This document shows, piece after piece, positions 43,569 to 54,036 of a stretch of DNA of 64,000 nt. Positions within the stretch are counted from its first letter, which is position 1. Each line of letters starts with the position of its first letter. Made by a program: the position numbers and the translations under genes. The notes beneath the pieces are model-generated. The model did not search any database. It saw only the letters and a list, made by a program, of their open reading frames with translations, and had not been told where the DNA came from. This DNA comes from Roseburia hominis (lineage in GTDB: Bacteria; Bacillota; Clostridia; Lachnospirales; Lachnospiraceae), in NCBI GenBank assembly GCA_021771815.1, contig JAETOE010000016.1, positions 1-64,000 on the forward strand, in the 5' to 3' direction.

Positions 43569-43597
43569 TTGACTTATATAAAGACTTATAGTACATT
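43569..43597 (+). promoter_or_regulatory. Promoter of plsX
   Basis: TTGACT (43569-43574), 17-base spacer, TACATT (43592-43597), 52 bases before the plsX start. Confidence 0.65.
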
Positions 43598-43649
43598 TTT
43601 TTATAGACGCAGACGGAGAACCGAAAAGCGGCATGATTGGAGATGGAAT

Positions 43650-44690
43650 ATGCAGCAGAATAGTGGAACGGACAGGACGAAAGTTGTTCTGGACGCGATG
43701 GGCGGCGACTATGCCCCGGCGGAACCCGTCAGGGGAGCGGTCGATGCAGTCAATGCGCGGTCAGATATCCAGGTGTTTCTGGTAGGACAGGAGGACGTCA
43801 TCCGGGAGGAACTTAAGAAGTATACTTATCCGGAGGATCAGATCCAGGTCGTACATGCGGAGGAAGTCATTGAGACGGCGGAGCCGCCGGTGAATGCGAT
43901 CCGCAGGAAGAAGCAGTCATCCATCGTACTCGGAATGAATATGGTAAAGCAGAAGGAGGCAGACGCCTTCGTATCGGCAGGGAGCTCCGGCGCGATCTTA
44001 GTCGGCGGACAGGTACTCGTCGGCAGGATCAAAGGGATTGAGCGTCCGCCTCTGGCGCCGTTAATTCCAACGGAGAAGGGCGTATCGCTTCTGATTGACT
44101 GCGGAGCGAATGTGGATGCGAGAGCATCACATCTGGTGCAGTTTGCCAAAATGGGTTCGATTTATATGGAGAATGTTCTGGGGATTCAGAAGCCGAGAGT
44201 TGCGATCGTCAATATCGGCGCGGAGGAAGACAAGGGAAACGCTCTTGTGAAAGAGACGTTTCCGCTGCTGAAAGAGTGCACGGACATTAATTTTGTCGGG
44301 AGCATCGAGGCGAGGGAAATCCCGCACGGGGAGGCTGACGTCATCGTCTGTGAGGCATTTGTGGGAAATGTGATTCTGAAGCTGTACGAGGGTCTCAGCG
44401 GCACATTGATCGGAGCGATCAAGAAGGGCATGATGAGCACGCTAAAGAGCAAGATCGGCGCGGCGCTTGCATTGCCGGCGCTAAAGAGCACGCTTAAGGC
44501 GTTTGACGCCACACAATATGGGGGCGCGCCGCTTTTAGGACTGAATGGTCTTGTCGTAAAGACGCATGGCAGTGCGAAAGCCAAAGAAATCACGAATTCC
44601 ATTTTTCAGTGTGTGACTTTCAAAGAACAGGACATCAATGGAAAGATCAAGAAAAATATTATAAGTTCAACGGAACAGGAAGGGATGTAG
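43650..44690 (+). CDS. plsX: Phosphate acyltransferase PlsX
   Basis: A 346-residue PlsX. Recognised from VVLDAMGGDYAPAEPVRGAV, SAGSSGAILVGG and the C-terminal GGAPLLGLNGLVVKTHG. It converts acyl-ACP to acyl phosphate for phospholipid synthesis with PlsY. The ATG at 43650 has TTGGAGATGGAAT upstream; the frame from 43509 contains a basic leader overlapping the upstream gene and is rejected. acpP follows after 3 bases. Confidence 0.96.
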   Translation: MQQNSGTDRTKVVLDAMGGDYAPAEPVRGAVDAVNARSDIQVFLVGQEDVIREELKKYTYPEDQIQVVHAEEVIETAEPPVNAIRRKKQSSIVLGMNMVKQKEADAFVSAGSSGAILVGGQVLVGRIKGIERPPLAPLIPTEKGVSLLIDCGANVDARASHLVQFAKMGSIYMENVLGIQKPRVAIVNIGAEEDKGNALVKETFPLLKECTDINFVGSIEAREIPHGEADVIVCEAFVGNVILKLYEGLSGTLIGAIKKGMMSTLKSKIGAALALPALKSTLKAFDATQYGGAPLLGLNGLVVKTHGSAKAKEITNSIFQCVTFKEQDINGKIKKNIISSTEQEGM

Positions 44691-44693
44691 GGT

Positions 44694-44927
44694 ATGGAAT
44701 TTGAGAAGCTGAAAAAAATCATTGCAGAGGTTTTGAATGTGGATGAAGAGGAAATTACGATGGAGAGTACATTCGTAGATGATCTCGGAGCGGATTCCCT
44801 TGATATATTTCAGATTATTATGGGGATTGAAGAGGAATTTGACATTGAGATTGCAAATGAAGATGCAGAACATATCGTGACCGTGTCAGATGCAGTAGAA
44901 GAGATCAAGAATGCTTTAAACGCATAA
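44694..44927 (+). CDS. acpP: Acyl carrier protein
   Basis: A 77-residue acidic helical protein with the phosphopantetheine site [15 protein letters not shown] (Ser in DSLD). It carries acyl chains for fatty acid synthesis and donates them to PlsX. It sits 3 bases after plsX. GATGTAGGGT precedes the ATG. Confidence 0.97.
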   Translation: MEFEKLKKIIAEVLNVDEEEITMESTFVDDLGADSLDIFQIIMGIEEEFDIEIANEDAEHIVTVSDAVEEIKNALNA

Positions 44928-44951
44928 TAGACAATTTGATGATGTGACGTG

Positions 44952-44984
44952 AAGCCCTTGTTTCTGCGACAAGGGCTTTTCTTT
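44952..44984 (+). terminator. Terminator after acpP
   Basis: AAGCCCTTGT (44952-44961) pairs with ACAAGGGCTT (44969-44978), followed by TTCTTT. Confidence 0.92.
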
Positions 44985-45096
44985 AGCGAGGCTTTTTCTT
45001 ATCCTATACAGCGGATGTAGGGCAAGAAAAGATCTCGGAAAAATCTGTAAGCTGCGGCGCAGAAACGCTGTCTTGCAGGAAGGTATAGGGAATGAT

Positions 45097-45795
45097 ATGT
45101 CTAAATTGACAGAACTGGAAGAAAAAATCGGTTATAGGTTCAGGGAACAGGGACTGCTCCGTCAGGCGCTGACGCACAGTTCTTTTGCAAATGAGAAGCA
45201 TATGAAAAAGCTCTCGGACAACGAGCGTCTTGAGTTTCTGGGAGACGCGGTGTTAGAGGTCGTCTCAAGTGAATTTCTGTACAAGAAGTACCGCGATCTG
45301 CCGGAGGGGGATCTGACGAAGCTTCGTGCGAGTATTGTCTGTGAACCGACATTAGCGCTCTGCACGAGGGAAATTGAACTGGGAAAGTATCTCTATCTCG
45401 GCAAAGGCGAGGACCAGACGGGAGGAAGAGGGCGTAAATCGGTTCTCTCGGATGCGCTTGAGGCGGTAATCGGGGCCATTTATCTGGACGGCGGTTTTGT
45501 GCCTGCAAGCGATTTTATCCACCGTTTTATTCTGACCGATATTGAGCATAAGAAGCTTTTCTATGACAGCAAGACGATCTTACAGGAGGTCGTGCAGGGA
45601 AATATGGAAGAGAGCCTGCATTACGAGCTGATCGGCGAGGAAGGTCCGGATCACGATAAGCATTTTCTTGTGGAGGCGGTGATCGGGGATCAGACAATCG
45701 GCAGGGGGAGCGGACACACTAAGAAGGCAGCGGAGCAGGAGGCGGCATATCAGGCGTTGCTTTTGCTGAAAGAGAGAGGTTTATATGTATCTTAA
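45097..45795 (+). CDS. rnc: Ribonuclease III
   Basis: A 232-residue RNase III. The catalytic signature NERLEFLGDAVLEVV is near residue 45, and a second conserved acidic segment (LSDALEAVIGAIYLDGG) completes the endonuclease domain; the C-terminal dsRNA-binding domain ends in TKKAAEQEAAYQALLLL. It processes rRNA and scRNA (4.5S). The ATG at 45097 is preferred to the frame start at 45073. Its last 11 bases overlap smc. Confidence 0.96.
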   Translation: MSKLTELEEKIGYRFREQGLLRQALTHSSFANEKHMKKLSDNERLEFLGDAVLEVVSSEFLYKKYRDLPEGDLTKLRASIVCEPTLALCTREIELGKYLYLGKGEDQTGGRGRKSVLSDALEAVIGAIYLDGGFVPASDFIHRFILTDIEHKKLFYDSKTILQEVVQGNMEESLHYELIGEEGPDHDKHFLVEAVIGDQTIGRGSGHTKKAAEQEAAYQALLLLKERGLYVS

Positions 45796-48700
45796 GAGCA
45801 TCGAAGTGCAGGGATTTAAGTCATTTGCGAACAAGATCGTATTTGATTTTCACAACGGAATCACGGGAATTGTAGGACCGAACGGCAGCGGTAAGAGCAA
45901 CGTTGCGGATGCGGTGCGCTGGGTGCTTGGAGAACAGAGCGCGAAGCAGCTCCGCGGCGCGAGCATGCAGGACGTCATTTTCGCGGGAACGGAGAACCGC
46001 AAGCCGCTCAGTTATGCTTATGTGGCGATTACCATGGATAATGCAGATCACCAGCTTGCGATTGACTTCGAGGAGGTCACGGTCGCGAGGCGTGTGTACC
46101 GTTCGGGTGAGAGCGAGTATTTGATCAACGGCAATCCGTGCCGTCTTAAGGATGTCACGGAACTGTTCTATGATACGGGTATCGGGAAAGAGGGCTATTC
46201 CATCATCGGGCAGGGGCAGATCGAGCGTATCTTAAGCGGAAAGCCCGAGGAGCGCAGAGAGCTTTTCGACGAGGCTGCCGGTATTGTGAAATACAAAAAA
46301 CGCAAGGCGACAGCACAGAAGAAGCTTGAGAACGAGAGGGAGAACCTCGTCCGCGTCAATGACATTCTCACAGAACTGGAGCGTCAGGTGGGACCGCTGG
46401 AGCGTCAGGCGGAGAAAGCGCGTATTTACCTTAAGAAAAAGGAAGAATTAAAGACCTACGATGTGAATATGTTCCTTCTGGAAGTGGAGCGCATCGAGGG
46501 AGCACTAAAGGAAGTACAGGAGAAGTATAACATCGCAGACCAGGAAATGCAGGGCGCCAGGGAGTCCTATGAGAGCGTGAAGTCCGAGTATGAGCGCATG
46601 GAGCAGGACATGGCTGCGATGGATGAAAAACTGAACTCTATCCGTGAAGAGCTGAATCACTCCACTGTGACGAAGGGAAAGCTGGAAGGGCAGATCAATG
46701 TCTTAAACGAGCAGATCCACACGGCCCAGATGACGGACGAACATCTTAAGAGCCGTCTGGATTCCATTGACCGGGAGAAGGAAGAGCGCATAAAGTCCCG
46801 TGAGACTTACGAGAAGGAAAGGGCGGAGCTGGAGAATGAGCTTGCGGCAGCCGGGCAGGAAAAGGAAGTGTCGGCAGAGCGGCTTCGCACGCTGCAGGAA
46901 GAAATCGCACGCTGCACGGAGGGCATCGAGAAGGGCAAGAATGAAATCATCGAGCTTCTGAATAAGAAGGCGTCCGTCAAAGCGCGCCAGCAGCGCTTTG
47001 ACACGATGGCGGAGCAGGTGAACATCAGAAAGGCGCAGCTTACGCAGAGACTTCTTGCCAGAAAGACGGAGGAGGCGGATCTCGCATCTGTTCTGGAGGA
47101 ATACCAGAAGGAACTGGATGAAGTGAACGCGTCCATTCAGGCGAATAAGAAGGAAGCCGCCGGGATGGAGGAGAAGAGCAGGGAGTGGAAGCGCAAGTCT
47201 GCCGAGACGAACCAGAAGCTAGAGCAGGCGATTGCGAAATACCACAAGGAACAGTCCAGACTGGAATCCCTTAAGAATATCGCGGAGCGTTACGACGGTT
47301 ACGGCAACAGCATCCGCCGCGTCATGGAGCAGAAAGCACAGCATAAGGGCATTCTCGGCGTTGTGTCCGATCTGATCCAGGTCGAGAAGAAGTATGAGGT
47401 CGCGATCGAGACGGCGCTCGGAGGCAATATCCAGAATATCGTCACCGAGGATGAAGAGACTGCGAAGAAGATGATTTCTTATTTGAAGCAGAACCGTTAC
47501 GGAAGGGCGACGTTTCTGCCTCTTACAAGCGTAGACGGCAAGGGCAATTTCAAGAATATGGACGCCTTAAAGGAGCCGGGCGTCATCGGGCTTGCCAACA
47601 CCCTTGTCGCGACCGAGAAGAAATATGAAGGCGTGACGGCATATCTGCTCGGCAGGGTGATCGTGACCGAGAACATCGATTACGCGATCGCGCTTGCAAA
47701 GAAGAACCGTTATTCCCTGCACATCGTAACGCTGGAGGGCGAGTATTTAAGCCCGGGCGGTTCGATGACGGGCGGTGCCTTTAAGAACAGCAGCAATCTG
47801 CTTGCGAGAAACCGTGAGATTGAAGAACTGGAAAAGACAGTAGCGAATCTGGAAAAAGAGATTGCAGAACACAGAAACCGTCTCGAGGATATTAAGACGG
47901 CGCAGAGCCTTCTTGCTGAGGATATTGAGAAGACGAAGACCACACTGCAGGAACAGTATATTCTGCAGAATACGGCGAAGCTCAACGTAGAGCGCGCGAC
48001 CGAGCAGAAGAATGAGAGCGAAAGCGTCTTCGCGGGTCTTAAGACCGAGAGTCAGGAGCTTGAGAACCAGCTCCGTGAGATTTCGGACAATAAAACGCGG
48101 ATTACAGAGGAAATTGAGGCGGCAAAGGAACGCGAGAAGCAGATCGAGGAAGAGAACGCACAGTTCCAGAAGAGCCTGGATGAGAATGCCGCGAAGGAGG
48201 AAGAAGCGCAGAAGGCGGCGTCCGAGGTACAGCTTAAGGAAGCGGCGGTTCGCCAGAAGGTGGAGTTCGTGTTGGTGAACCTGGACCGTATCAACGGAGA
48301 AATCAAACGATACGAGGATGAGCGTGAGGGCTTCGTGAGAGATGCGAAGGATGCGAAGGCGGACGCCGAGAGGAAGCGTCATGACATCGAGGAGATCAGG
48401 AAGACGATCCTGGCATCCGACGACAGTTATGCAAAGCTCGAGGCGGAACTTAAGGAAACGACAGCCAGAAGAGAAGAGATGTCCGCAGAGTACAAGGGAT
48501 TTTTCCAGAAGCGTGAGGATATCTCGAATAAGATCACCGATCTTGATAAGGAAATCTTCCGTCTGAACAGCCAGAGAGAGAAGCTAGAAGAGGCACATGA
48601 ATACCAGAATAATTACATGTGGGAAGAGTATGAACTGACGCTGCACGCGGCAATGGAGCTGCGCAACGAAGAATACACAGATCTTTCCGCGATGAAGAAG

Positions 48701-49345
48701 CTAATTGCCGTGATCAAGGATGATATCCGAAAACTCGGCGATGTCAATGTCAACGCGATCGAGGATTATAAGGAGATTTCGGAGCGCTACGAGTTCTTAA
48801 AGACGCAGCATGACGATCTCGTCGAGGCGGAACAGACGCTGATCGGCATTATCGAAGAACTCGACACCGGAATGCGCAAGCAGTTTCTGGAGAAGTTCGC
48901 CGAGATACAGCGCGAGTTCGATAAGGTGTTTAAGGAACTGTTCGGCGGTGGAAAGGGAACGCTCGAATTGGTGGAGGATGAGGATATCTTAGAGTGCGGC
49001 ATCCGCATTATCGCACAGCCGCCGGGAAAGAAGCTGCAGAATATGATGCAGATGTCCGGCGGTGAGAAATCTTTGACGGCGATTTCACTGCTCTTTGCGA
49101 TCCAGAACCTAAAGCCGTCCCCGTTCTGTCTGCTCGATGAGATTGAGGCGGCGCTTGACGATTCGAATGTCGGACGTTTTGCAAAGTATTTACATAAGCT
49201 GACGAAGAGCACGCAGTTCATCGTTATCACGCACAGGCGCGGTACGATGGCGGCGGCAGACCGACTGTACGGTATCACGATGCAGGAGAAGGGAATATCT
49301 ACGCTTGTCTCTGTGAATCTGATCGAGGATGATCTTGACAAGTAG
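45785..49345 (+). CDS. smc: Chromosome segregation ATPase Smc
   Basis: A 1186-residue SMC protein: N-terminal head with [20 protein letters not shown] (Walker A), long coiled coil, hinge near residues 510-660 ([18 protein letters not shown]), second coil, and C-terminal head with [17 protein letters not shown] and Walker [19 protein letters not shown]. It organises the chromosome with ScpA/ScpB. The start overlaps the rnc end by 11 bases. Confidence 0.98.
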   Translation: MYLKSIEVQGFKSFANKIVFDFHNGITGIVGPNGSGKSNVADAVRWVLGEQSAKQLRGASMQDVIFAGTENRKPLSYAYVAITMDNADHQLAIDFEEVTVARRVYRSGESEYLINGNPCRLKDVTELFYDTGIGKEGYSIIGQGQIERILSGKPEERRELFDEAAGIVKYKKRKATAQKKLENERENLVRVNDILTELERQVGPLERQAEKARIYLKKKEELKTYDVNMFLLEVERIEGALKEVQEKYNIADQEMQGARESYESVKSEYERMEQDMAAMDEKLNSIREELNHSTVTKGKLEGQINVLNEQIHTAQMTDEHLKSRLDSIDREKEERIKSRETYEKERAELENELAAAGQEKEVSAERLRTLQEEIARCTEGIEKGKNEIIELLNKKASVKARQQRFDTMAEQVNIRKAQLTQRLLARKTEEADLASVLEEYQKELDEVNASIQANKKEAAGMEEKSREWKRKSAETNQKLEQAIAKYHKEQSRLESLKNIAERYDGYGNSIRRVMEQKAQHKGILGVVSDLIQVEKKYEVAIETALGGNIQNIVTEDEETAKKMISYLKQNRYGRATFLPLTSVDGKGNFKNMDALKEPGVIGLANTLVATEKKYEGVTAYLLGRVIVTENIDYAIALAKKNRYSLHIVTLEGEYLSPGGSMTGGAFKNSSNLLARNREIEELEKTVANLEKEIAEHRNRLEDIKTAQSLLAEDIEKTKTTLQEQYILQNTAKLNVERATEQKNESESVFAGLKTESQELENQLREISDNKTRITEEIEAAKEREKQIEEENAQFQKSLDENAAKEEEAQKAASEVQLKEAAVRQKVEFVLVNLDRINGEIKRYEDEREGFVRDAKDAKADAERKRHDIEEIRKTILASDDSYAKLEAELKETTARREEMSAEYKGFFQKREDISNKITDLDKEIFRLNSQREKLEEAHEYQNNYMWEEYELTLHAAMELRNEEYTDLSAMKKLIAVIKDDIRKLGDVNVNAIEDYKEISERYEFLKTQHDDLVEAEQTLIGIIEELDTGMRKQFLEKFAEIQREFDKVFKELFGGGKGTLELVEDEDILECGIRIIAQPPGKKLQNMMQMSGGEKSLTAISLLFAIQNLKPSPFCLLDEIEAALDDSNVGRFAKYLHKLTKSTQFIVITHRRGTMAAADRLYGITMQEKGISTLVSVNLIEDDLDK

Positions 49346-49479
49346 TGCATGTGACGAAACAGGAAGATGCGGCTGCGAAAATAGCAGCAGGATGTAAGCG
49401 GCAGCAAATAAAACGGAAGGATGCGGTTGCTGGAACAGCCATAGGGTGTGAGCAGTAACCCGGAATGTGAGGACATAAA

Positions 49480-50406
49480 ATGAGTGAGGAAAAGAAAGGC
49501 TTCTGGGGACGTTTAGTCGCGGGATTAGGCAAGACCAGAGACAATATTGTCGCAGGTATTGATTCCATTTTCAGCGGATTTTCCAGTATTGACGACGAGT
49601 TTTATGAGGAGATCGAGGAGATTCTCATCATGGGGGATATCGGCGTGAATGCGACTGAGGCGATCATTGAGAGCCTCAAGGAAAAGGTGAAGGAGAATCA
49701 TATCAAGGATCCGGCGGAGTGCAAGGAACTGCTGATTCACAGTATCAAGGAGCAGATGGATGTCGGCGAGACGGCGTACCGTTTTGAGAATGAGAAATCC
49801 GTCGTGCTTGTGATCGGCGTTAACGGCGTCGGCAAGACGACCTCTGTTGGTAAGCTGGCAGGCAAGCTTAAAGATCAGAATAAAAAGGTAGTTCTTGCGG
49901 CGGCAGATACCTTCCGCGCCGCGGCGGGCAATCAGCTTTTTGAGTGGGCGAACCGCGCGGGCGTCGATATGATCGGCGGACAGGAGGGCGCAGATCCGGC
50001 AGCGGTCGTTTACGATGCGGTAGCGGCTGCGAAAGCGAGAAACGCGGATGTACTTCTCTGCGATACGGCGGGGCGCCTCCACAATAAGAAGAACCTGATG
50101 GAGGAATTAAAGAAGATTAACCGTATCTTAGAGAAGGAATACCCCGATGCATACAGGGAGACACTTGTAGTACTTGACGCCACGACCGGACAGAATGCCT
50201 TGAGTCAGGCGAGAGAGTTCTCCGAGGTCGCAGATATCACAGGCATTATTTTAACGAAGATGGACGGCACGGCGAAGGGAGGAATTGCGGTAGCGATTCA
50301 TTCGGAGCTTGGCATTCCGGTGAAATATATCGGTGTCGGAGAGACGATCGAGGATCTGCAGAAATTCGATCCCAACCAGTTCGTGGACGCACTCTTCGAA
50401 GTGTGA
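49480..50406 (+). CDS. ftsY: Signal recognition particle receptor FtsY
   Basis: A 308-residue SRP GTPase consisting of the N and G domains only (no long acidic N-terminal extension). It has P loop GVNGVGKTTSVGKLAG, DTAGRLHNKKNLM, and TKMDGTAKGG. It docks SRP-ribosome complexes at the membrane with Ffh (54382). It lies 134 bases after smc; that gap contains only a sequence with GGAA/GCGGC-like short repeats and no gene. Confidence 0.97.
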   Translation: MSEEKKGFWGRLVAGLGKTRDNIVAGIDSIFSGFSSIDDEFYEEIEEILIMGDIGVNATEAIIESLKEKVKENHIKDPAECKELLIHSIKEQMDVGETAYRFENEKSVVLVIGVNGVGKTTSVGKLAGKLKDQNKKVVLAAADTFRAAAGNQLFEWANRAGVDMIGGQEGADPAAVVYDAVAAAKARNADVLLCDTAGRLHNKKNLMEELKKINRILEKEYPDAYRETLVVLDATTGQNALSQAREFSEVADITGIILTKMDGTAKGGIAVAIHSELGIPVKYIGVGETIEDLQKFDPNQFVDALFEV

Positions 50407-50432
50407 GCAAAATTGATAGAAGGAGAAAAGAA

Positions 50433-51644
50433 ATGTTGACATTGGACAAATTTGAAGAGGCGAGCGAGAAGGTCAAAGAGGTAACGCTTGAGACGAAGCT
50501 GATCTACAGTGATTTCTTAAGCGAGCAGACGGGCAACAAGGTCTTTTTAAAGCCGGAGAACATGCAGTTTACCGGGGCATACAAGGTCAGGGGAGCGTAC
50601 TATAAGATCAGCACGCTTTCCGACGAGGAGCGCGAGAAGGGATTGATTACCGCGTCGGCGGGCAATCATGCGCAGGGCGTTGCTTATGCGGCGAAGTGTT
50701 ACGGCTGCAAAGCGGTCATCGTGATGCCGACGACGACGCCTCTTATCAAAGTGAACCGCACGAAGAGCTACGGCGCACAGGTCGTGCTCTACGGAGACGT
50801 TTATGATGAGGCGTGCCAGAAGGCATATGAGCTTGCCGAGAAGGAAGGCTACACGTTTATTCACCCGTTCGATGATCTTGCGGTTGCGACCGGGCAGGGA
50901 ACGATCGCCATGGAAATCTTTAAGGAGCTTCCGCTTGTGGAATACATATTGGTGCCGATCGGCGGCGGCGGACTGGCGACAGGCGTCTCTACGCTGGCGA
51001 AGCTGCTGAACCCGAAGATCAAGGTCATCGGCGTGGAGCCTGCGGGCGCGAACTGTATGCAGGCTTCGTTTGCGGCGGGCAAAGTGACGACGCTTCCGAA
51101 TGTGAACACGATTGCGGACGGAACTGCCGTAAAGACGCCGGGAAGCAATATTTTCCCGTACATCCAGAAAAACCTTGACGACATCATCACGGTCGAGGAC
51201 GACGAGCTTGTGGTTGCTTTCCTGGACATGGTGGAGAACCACAAGATGATCGTGGAGAATTCGGGGCTGCTTACCGTGGCGGCTTTAAAGCATCTGGATG
51301 TTACCGACAAGCGCGTTGTCTCTATCTTAAGCGGCGGAAATATGGACGTCATCACGATGTCTTCCGTGGTGCAGCAGGGACTTATTTTCCGCGACAGAAT
51401 ATTTACCGTGTCGGTGCTTCTGCCGGATAAGCCGGGCGAGCTTACGAAGGTGTCGGCGACGATTGCAGAAGAGCAGGGCAACGTCATCAAGCTGGAGCAC
51501 AACCAGTTCGTGTCGACGAACCGGAGCGCGGCGGTGGAACTTCGTATTACGCTCGAGTGTTTTGGAACGGACCACAAGAAGCAGATTATGAAAGCGCTCG
51601 AGAAGAACGGCTATAAGCCGAAGCTTGTGCGCGCAAGCCTGTAA
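50433..51644 (+). CDS. ilvA: Threonine ammonia-lyase (threonine dehydratase)
   Basis: A 403-residue PLP enzyme of the TdcB/IlvA type. The PLP lysine is Lys51 in FTGAYKVRGAYYK; the phosphate-binding loop is PIGGGGLATG. The C-terminal ~75 residues form an ACT-like domain (FTVSVLLPDKPGELTKVS), which makes it the catabolic-length, regulated form. It deaminates threonine to 2-oxobutyrate. GAAGGAGAAAAGAA precedes the ATG. The gene is inserted between ftsY and ylxM, which are neighbours in many relatives. Confidence 0.93.
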   Translation: MLTLDKFEEASEKVKEVTLETKLIYSDFLSEQTGNKVFLKPENMQFTGAYKVRGAYYKISTLSDEEREKGLITASAGNHAQGVAYAAKCYGCKAVIVMPTTTPLIKVNRTKSYGAQVVLYGDVYDEACQKAYELAEKEGYTFIHPFDDLAVATGQGTIAMEIFKELPLVEYILVPIGGGGLATGVSTLAKLLNPKIKVIGVEPAGANCMQASFAAGKVTTLPNVNTIADGTAVKTPGSNIFPYIQKNLDDIITVEDDELVVAFLDMVENHKMIVENSGLLTVAALKHLDVTDKRVVSILSGGNMDVITMSSVVQQGLIFRDRIFTVSVLLPDKPGELTKVSATIAEEQGNVIKLEHNQFVSTNRSAAVELRITLECFGTDHKKQIMKALEKNGYKPKLVRASL

Positions 51645-51668
51645 AATGTAAATGAAAGAGGAGAGAAA

Positions 51669-53027
51669 ATGTTAGAAAAACTTTTTAAACTGAAAGAGAA
51701 CAACACAACTGCGAAAACCGAGGTCATGGCGGGAATTACGACATTTATGACGATGGCGTACATTCTGGCGGTCAATCCGGCAATGCTTGCGGACGCGGGT
51801 ATGGATAAGACGGCGGTGCTGATCGCAACAGCGCTCGCGGCGTTTGTAGGAACAATGGCGATGGCGTTTCTTGCAAATTACCCGTTCGCGTTAGCGTCAG
51901 GCATGGGCTTAAATGCATATTTTACCTACACCGTATGCGGCGCGATGGGGTATTCGTGGCAGGTCGCGTTGATGGCAGTGTTCGCGGAAGGATTGATTTT
52001 TATCGTACTTTCCCTGACGAACGTGCGTGAGGCGATCTTTAATGCGATTCCGACTAATCTGAAAAAGGGCGTGAGCGTCGGTATCGGTCTGTTCATCGCG
52101 TTTATCGGACTGCAGAACGGCGGAATCGTAGTGGCAAACAGCTCGACACTTGTCTCTTATGTGGACTTTACGGGAAATTTTAAGACAGAAGGAATCTGTG
52201 CGCTGCTCGCACTGCTCGGTCTGTTCATTACGATTATTCTTTATATCAAACATGTGAGAGGAGCCATCCTTTTCGGTATCGTGCTGACATGGATTCTCGG
52301 CATGCTGTGTCAGGCAGTGGGAATTTATGTGCCGGATGCGGAAGCGGGATTCTATTCGTTGTATCCGGCATGGGGATTTACGGATCTGTCTGCGATTGGA
52401 AAGACGTTCGGTCAGTGCTTTAGAGCAGATTTTGGTAATGTGCGTGTATTTGATTTCATTGTAATTTTGTTATCGTTCCTGTTTGTCGATATGTTCGATA
52501 CGCTCGGTACGCTTATCGGTGTTGCAAATAAGGCGGATATGCTCGATAAAAACGGCAGACTGCCGCGCATCAAGCAGGCGCTGCTTGCGGATGCGATCGC
52601 GACCTCAGCGGGCGCGGTGCTCGGTACTTCCACAACGACGACCTTTGTTGAGAGTTCTTCCGGCGTTGCGGAGGGAGCAAGAACCGGACTGGCGTCGGTC
52701 GTTACCGGATTTCTGTTTTTGATTTCCGTTGTATTGTCTCCGATTTTCTGCTCGATTCCGAGCTTTGCGACGGCTCCGGCATTGATTTTCGTGGGATTTT
52801 TGATGGTGTCTACGGTGACGAGCATAGAGTTCACGGATATGACGGAGGCGGTTCCGGCATACTTGTGCCTGCTTGCAATGCCGCTTATGTACAGTATTTC
52901 CGAGGGTATCGCAATCGGTGTTATTTCCTATGTCATTATTAATGTGGTTTGTGGAAAAGCAAAGAAGATCACGCCGCTTATGTATGTGCTGGCAGTTCTC
53001 TTTGTCTGCAAGTACATTTTCTTATAA
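51669..53027 (+). CDS. NCS2-family purine permease (AzgA-like)
   Basis: A 452-residue membrane protein with about 12-14 helices. The AzgA/PbuG branch is recognised from TEVMAGITTFMTMAYILAVNP, SGMGLNAYFTYTV and FVDMFDTLGTLIGVANKA, and from the ATSAGAVLGTSTTTTFVESSSG motif. These carry adenine, guanine or hypoxanthine with protons. GAGGAGAGAAA precedes the ATG. Confidence 0.92.
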   Translation: MLEKLFKLKENNTTAKTEVMAGITTFMTMAYILAVNPAMLADAGMDKTAVLIATALAAFVGTMAMAFLANYPFALASGMGLNAYFTYTVCGAMGYSWQVALMAVFAEGLIFIVLSLTNVREAIFNAIPTNLKKGVSVGIGLFIAFIGLQNGGIVVANSSTLVSYVDFTGNFKTEGICALLALLGLFITIILYIKHVRGAILFGIVLTWILGMLCQAVGIYVPDAEAGFYSLYPAWGFTDLSAIGKTFGQCFRADFGNVRVFDFIVILLSFLFVDMFDTLGTLIGVANKADMLDKNGRLPRIKQALLADAIATSAGAVLGTSTTTTFVESSSGVAEGARTGLASVVTGFLFLISVVLSPIFCSIPSFATAPALIFVGFLMVSTVTSIEFTDMTEAVPAYLCLLAMPLMYSISEGIAIGVISYVIINVVCGKAKKITPLMYVLAVLFVCKYIFL

Positions 53028-53073
53028 AGCGGATATGGCGTGACCGCCCGGACGGCGGCAGAAATGAGGAACT

Positions 53074-53328
53074 ATGGCAGAAAGAATGAAAAAAAGTCTG
53101 TTCTTTGGAGCGGTTCTATGCAGCGGTCTTGCGGCGGCGCTTGTGCTTTGCGCCGTAAGCGGCAGGTCATTCGGGAGGCGGATGCTGCCGTTTGCAGTCT
53201 GTGTGGATGGATTTGTGTTTGCCGCAGTCGGGTTTTTCCAGACAGAAGGGAAAAGCGGGGCGCTCTACGGCGTCTGCACGGCGTTATGCCTGTTCTGCGC
53301 GATCGTGCAGGCGGCGATGGTGCTTTGA
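53074..53328 (+). CDS. Small membrane protein, unknown function
   Basis: An 84-residue hydrophobic protein with three predicted helices (FFGAVLCSGLAAALVLCAV, MLPFAVCVDGFVFAAVGFF, YGVCTALCLFCAIVQAAMVL). The ATG follows AATGAGGAACT. It is on the same strand as, and 47 bases after, the purine permease. I do not recognise a family. Its composition and clean membrane pattern support a real gene. Confidence 0.5.
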   Translation: MAERMKKSLFFGAVLCSGLAAALVLCAVSGRSFGRRMLPFAVCVDGFVFAAVGFFQTEGKSGALYGVCTALCLFCAIVQAAMVL

Positions 53329-53357
53329 GGGAAAAGTCTGTAAATGATTAAAAATAT

Positions 53358-53386
53358 TTGACGTACGTATTTGCGTACGCTATAAT
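53358..53386 (+). promoter_or_regulatory. Promoter/operator of the toxin-antitoxin pair
   Basis: TTGACG (53358-53363), 17-base spacer, TATAAT (53381-53386). The spacer region contains the dyad GCGTAC / GTACGT (GTACG-TATTTG-CGTAC, 53363-53378), as expected for autoregulation by the antitoxin complex. Confidence 0.85.
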
Positions 53387-53408
53387 AAAAGTGAAGGGAG
53401 AGGATCCT

Positions 53409-53660
53409 ATGACAGCGATTAGCGTAACAAAGGCGAGAGAGAATATTTATCAGCTACTTACAGATGTTAATACGAATAGTCAGCCAATCACTATTACAAA
53501 TAACAGAGGAAAAAACGGCGTTCTCATATCAGAGGATGATTGGAATGCGATTCAGGAAACATTGTATCTTAATTCTATTCCGGGAGTGGCAGAATCCATT
53601 ATAGCGGGAGGGAATACACCTCTTAGGGACTGTGTGCCGGAAGATGAGGTGGAGTGGTAA
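53409..53660 (+). CDS. Phd/YefM-family antitoxin
   Basis: An 83-residue antitoxin of the Phd/YefM type: N-terminal DNA-binding fold (AISVTKARENIYQLLTDV, then PITITNNRGKNGVLISEDDW) and an acidic C-terminal tail (DCVPEDEVEW) that wraps the toxin. It overlaps no neighbour; the toxin ATG follows the stop directly (53660/53661). It should repress its promoter at 53358, cooperatively with the toxin. Confidence 0.9.
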   Translation: MTAISVTKARENIYQLLTDVNTNSQPITITNNRGKNGVLISEDDWNAIQETLYLNSIPGVAESIIAGGNTPLRDCVPEDEVEW

Positions 53661-53957
53661 ATGTATCGAATCGTTTACGAGAAGCAGGCTGTAAAAGATA
53701 TTAAGAATCTTAAGTCAGCCGGATTGGACAAAAAGGCAAAAGAACTGATCGAAGCTATGAAAGAAGATCCCTTTAAAAATCTACCACCATACGAAGGGCT
53801 GGTTGGAAATCTAAAAGGCTTCTTTTCCAGGAGAATAAACATACAGCACAGGCTTATATATCAGGTGTACGAGGAGCCGATAGAAATTGACAGTGTTAAG
53901 TATGACGGAACAATTAAGATCATTCGTATGTGGACGCATTATGAAGGGGTACGATAA
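53661..53957 (+). CDS. Txe/YoeB-family toxin (RelE-like mRNA interferase)
   Basis: A 98-residue RelE/YoeB-fold toxin: MYRIVYEKQAVKDIKNLKSA, then NLPPYEGLVGNLKGFFSRRI and the C-terminal IKIIRMWTHYEGV, with the conserved His-Tyr end. Such toxins cut mRNA on the ribosome. The start is immediately after the antitoxin stop, the usual translationally coupled layout. A terminator follows. Confidence 0.9.
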   Translation: MYRIVYEKQAVKDIKNLKSAGLDKKAKELIEAMKEDPFKNLPPYEGLVGNLKGFFSRRINIQHRLIYQVYEEPIEIDSVKYDGTIKIIRMWTHYEGVR

Positions 53958-53967
53958 GGTACAAAAG

Positions 53968-54010
53968 GAACGAGTGTCAAGAAAAAATACTTGACACCCG
54001 TTCTTTTTTA
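53968..54010 (+). terminator. Terminator after the toxin gene
   Basis: GAACGAGTGTCAAG (53968-53981) pairs with CTTGACACCCGTTC (53990-54003), followed by TTTTTT. Its right arm doubles as the -35 region of the next promoter. Confidence 0.9.
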
Positions 54011-54019
54011 TGATAATCT
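53991..54019 (+). promoter_or_regulatory. Promoter of ylxM-ffh, overlapping the terminator
   Basis: TTGACA (53991-53996) inside the right arm of the toxin terminator, a 17-base spacer, TAATCT (54014-54019), only 18 bases before the ylxM start. Confidence 0.6.
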
Positions 54020-54036
54020 ACCCAAGGTGAGCATGA

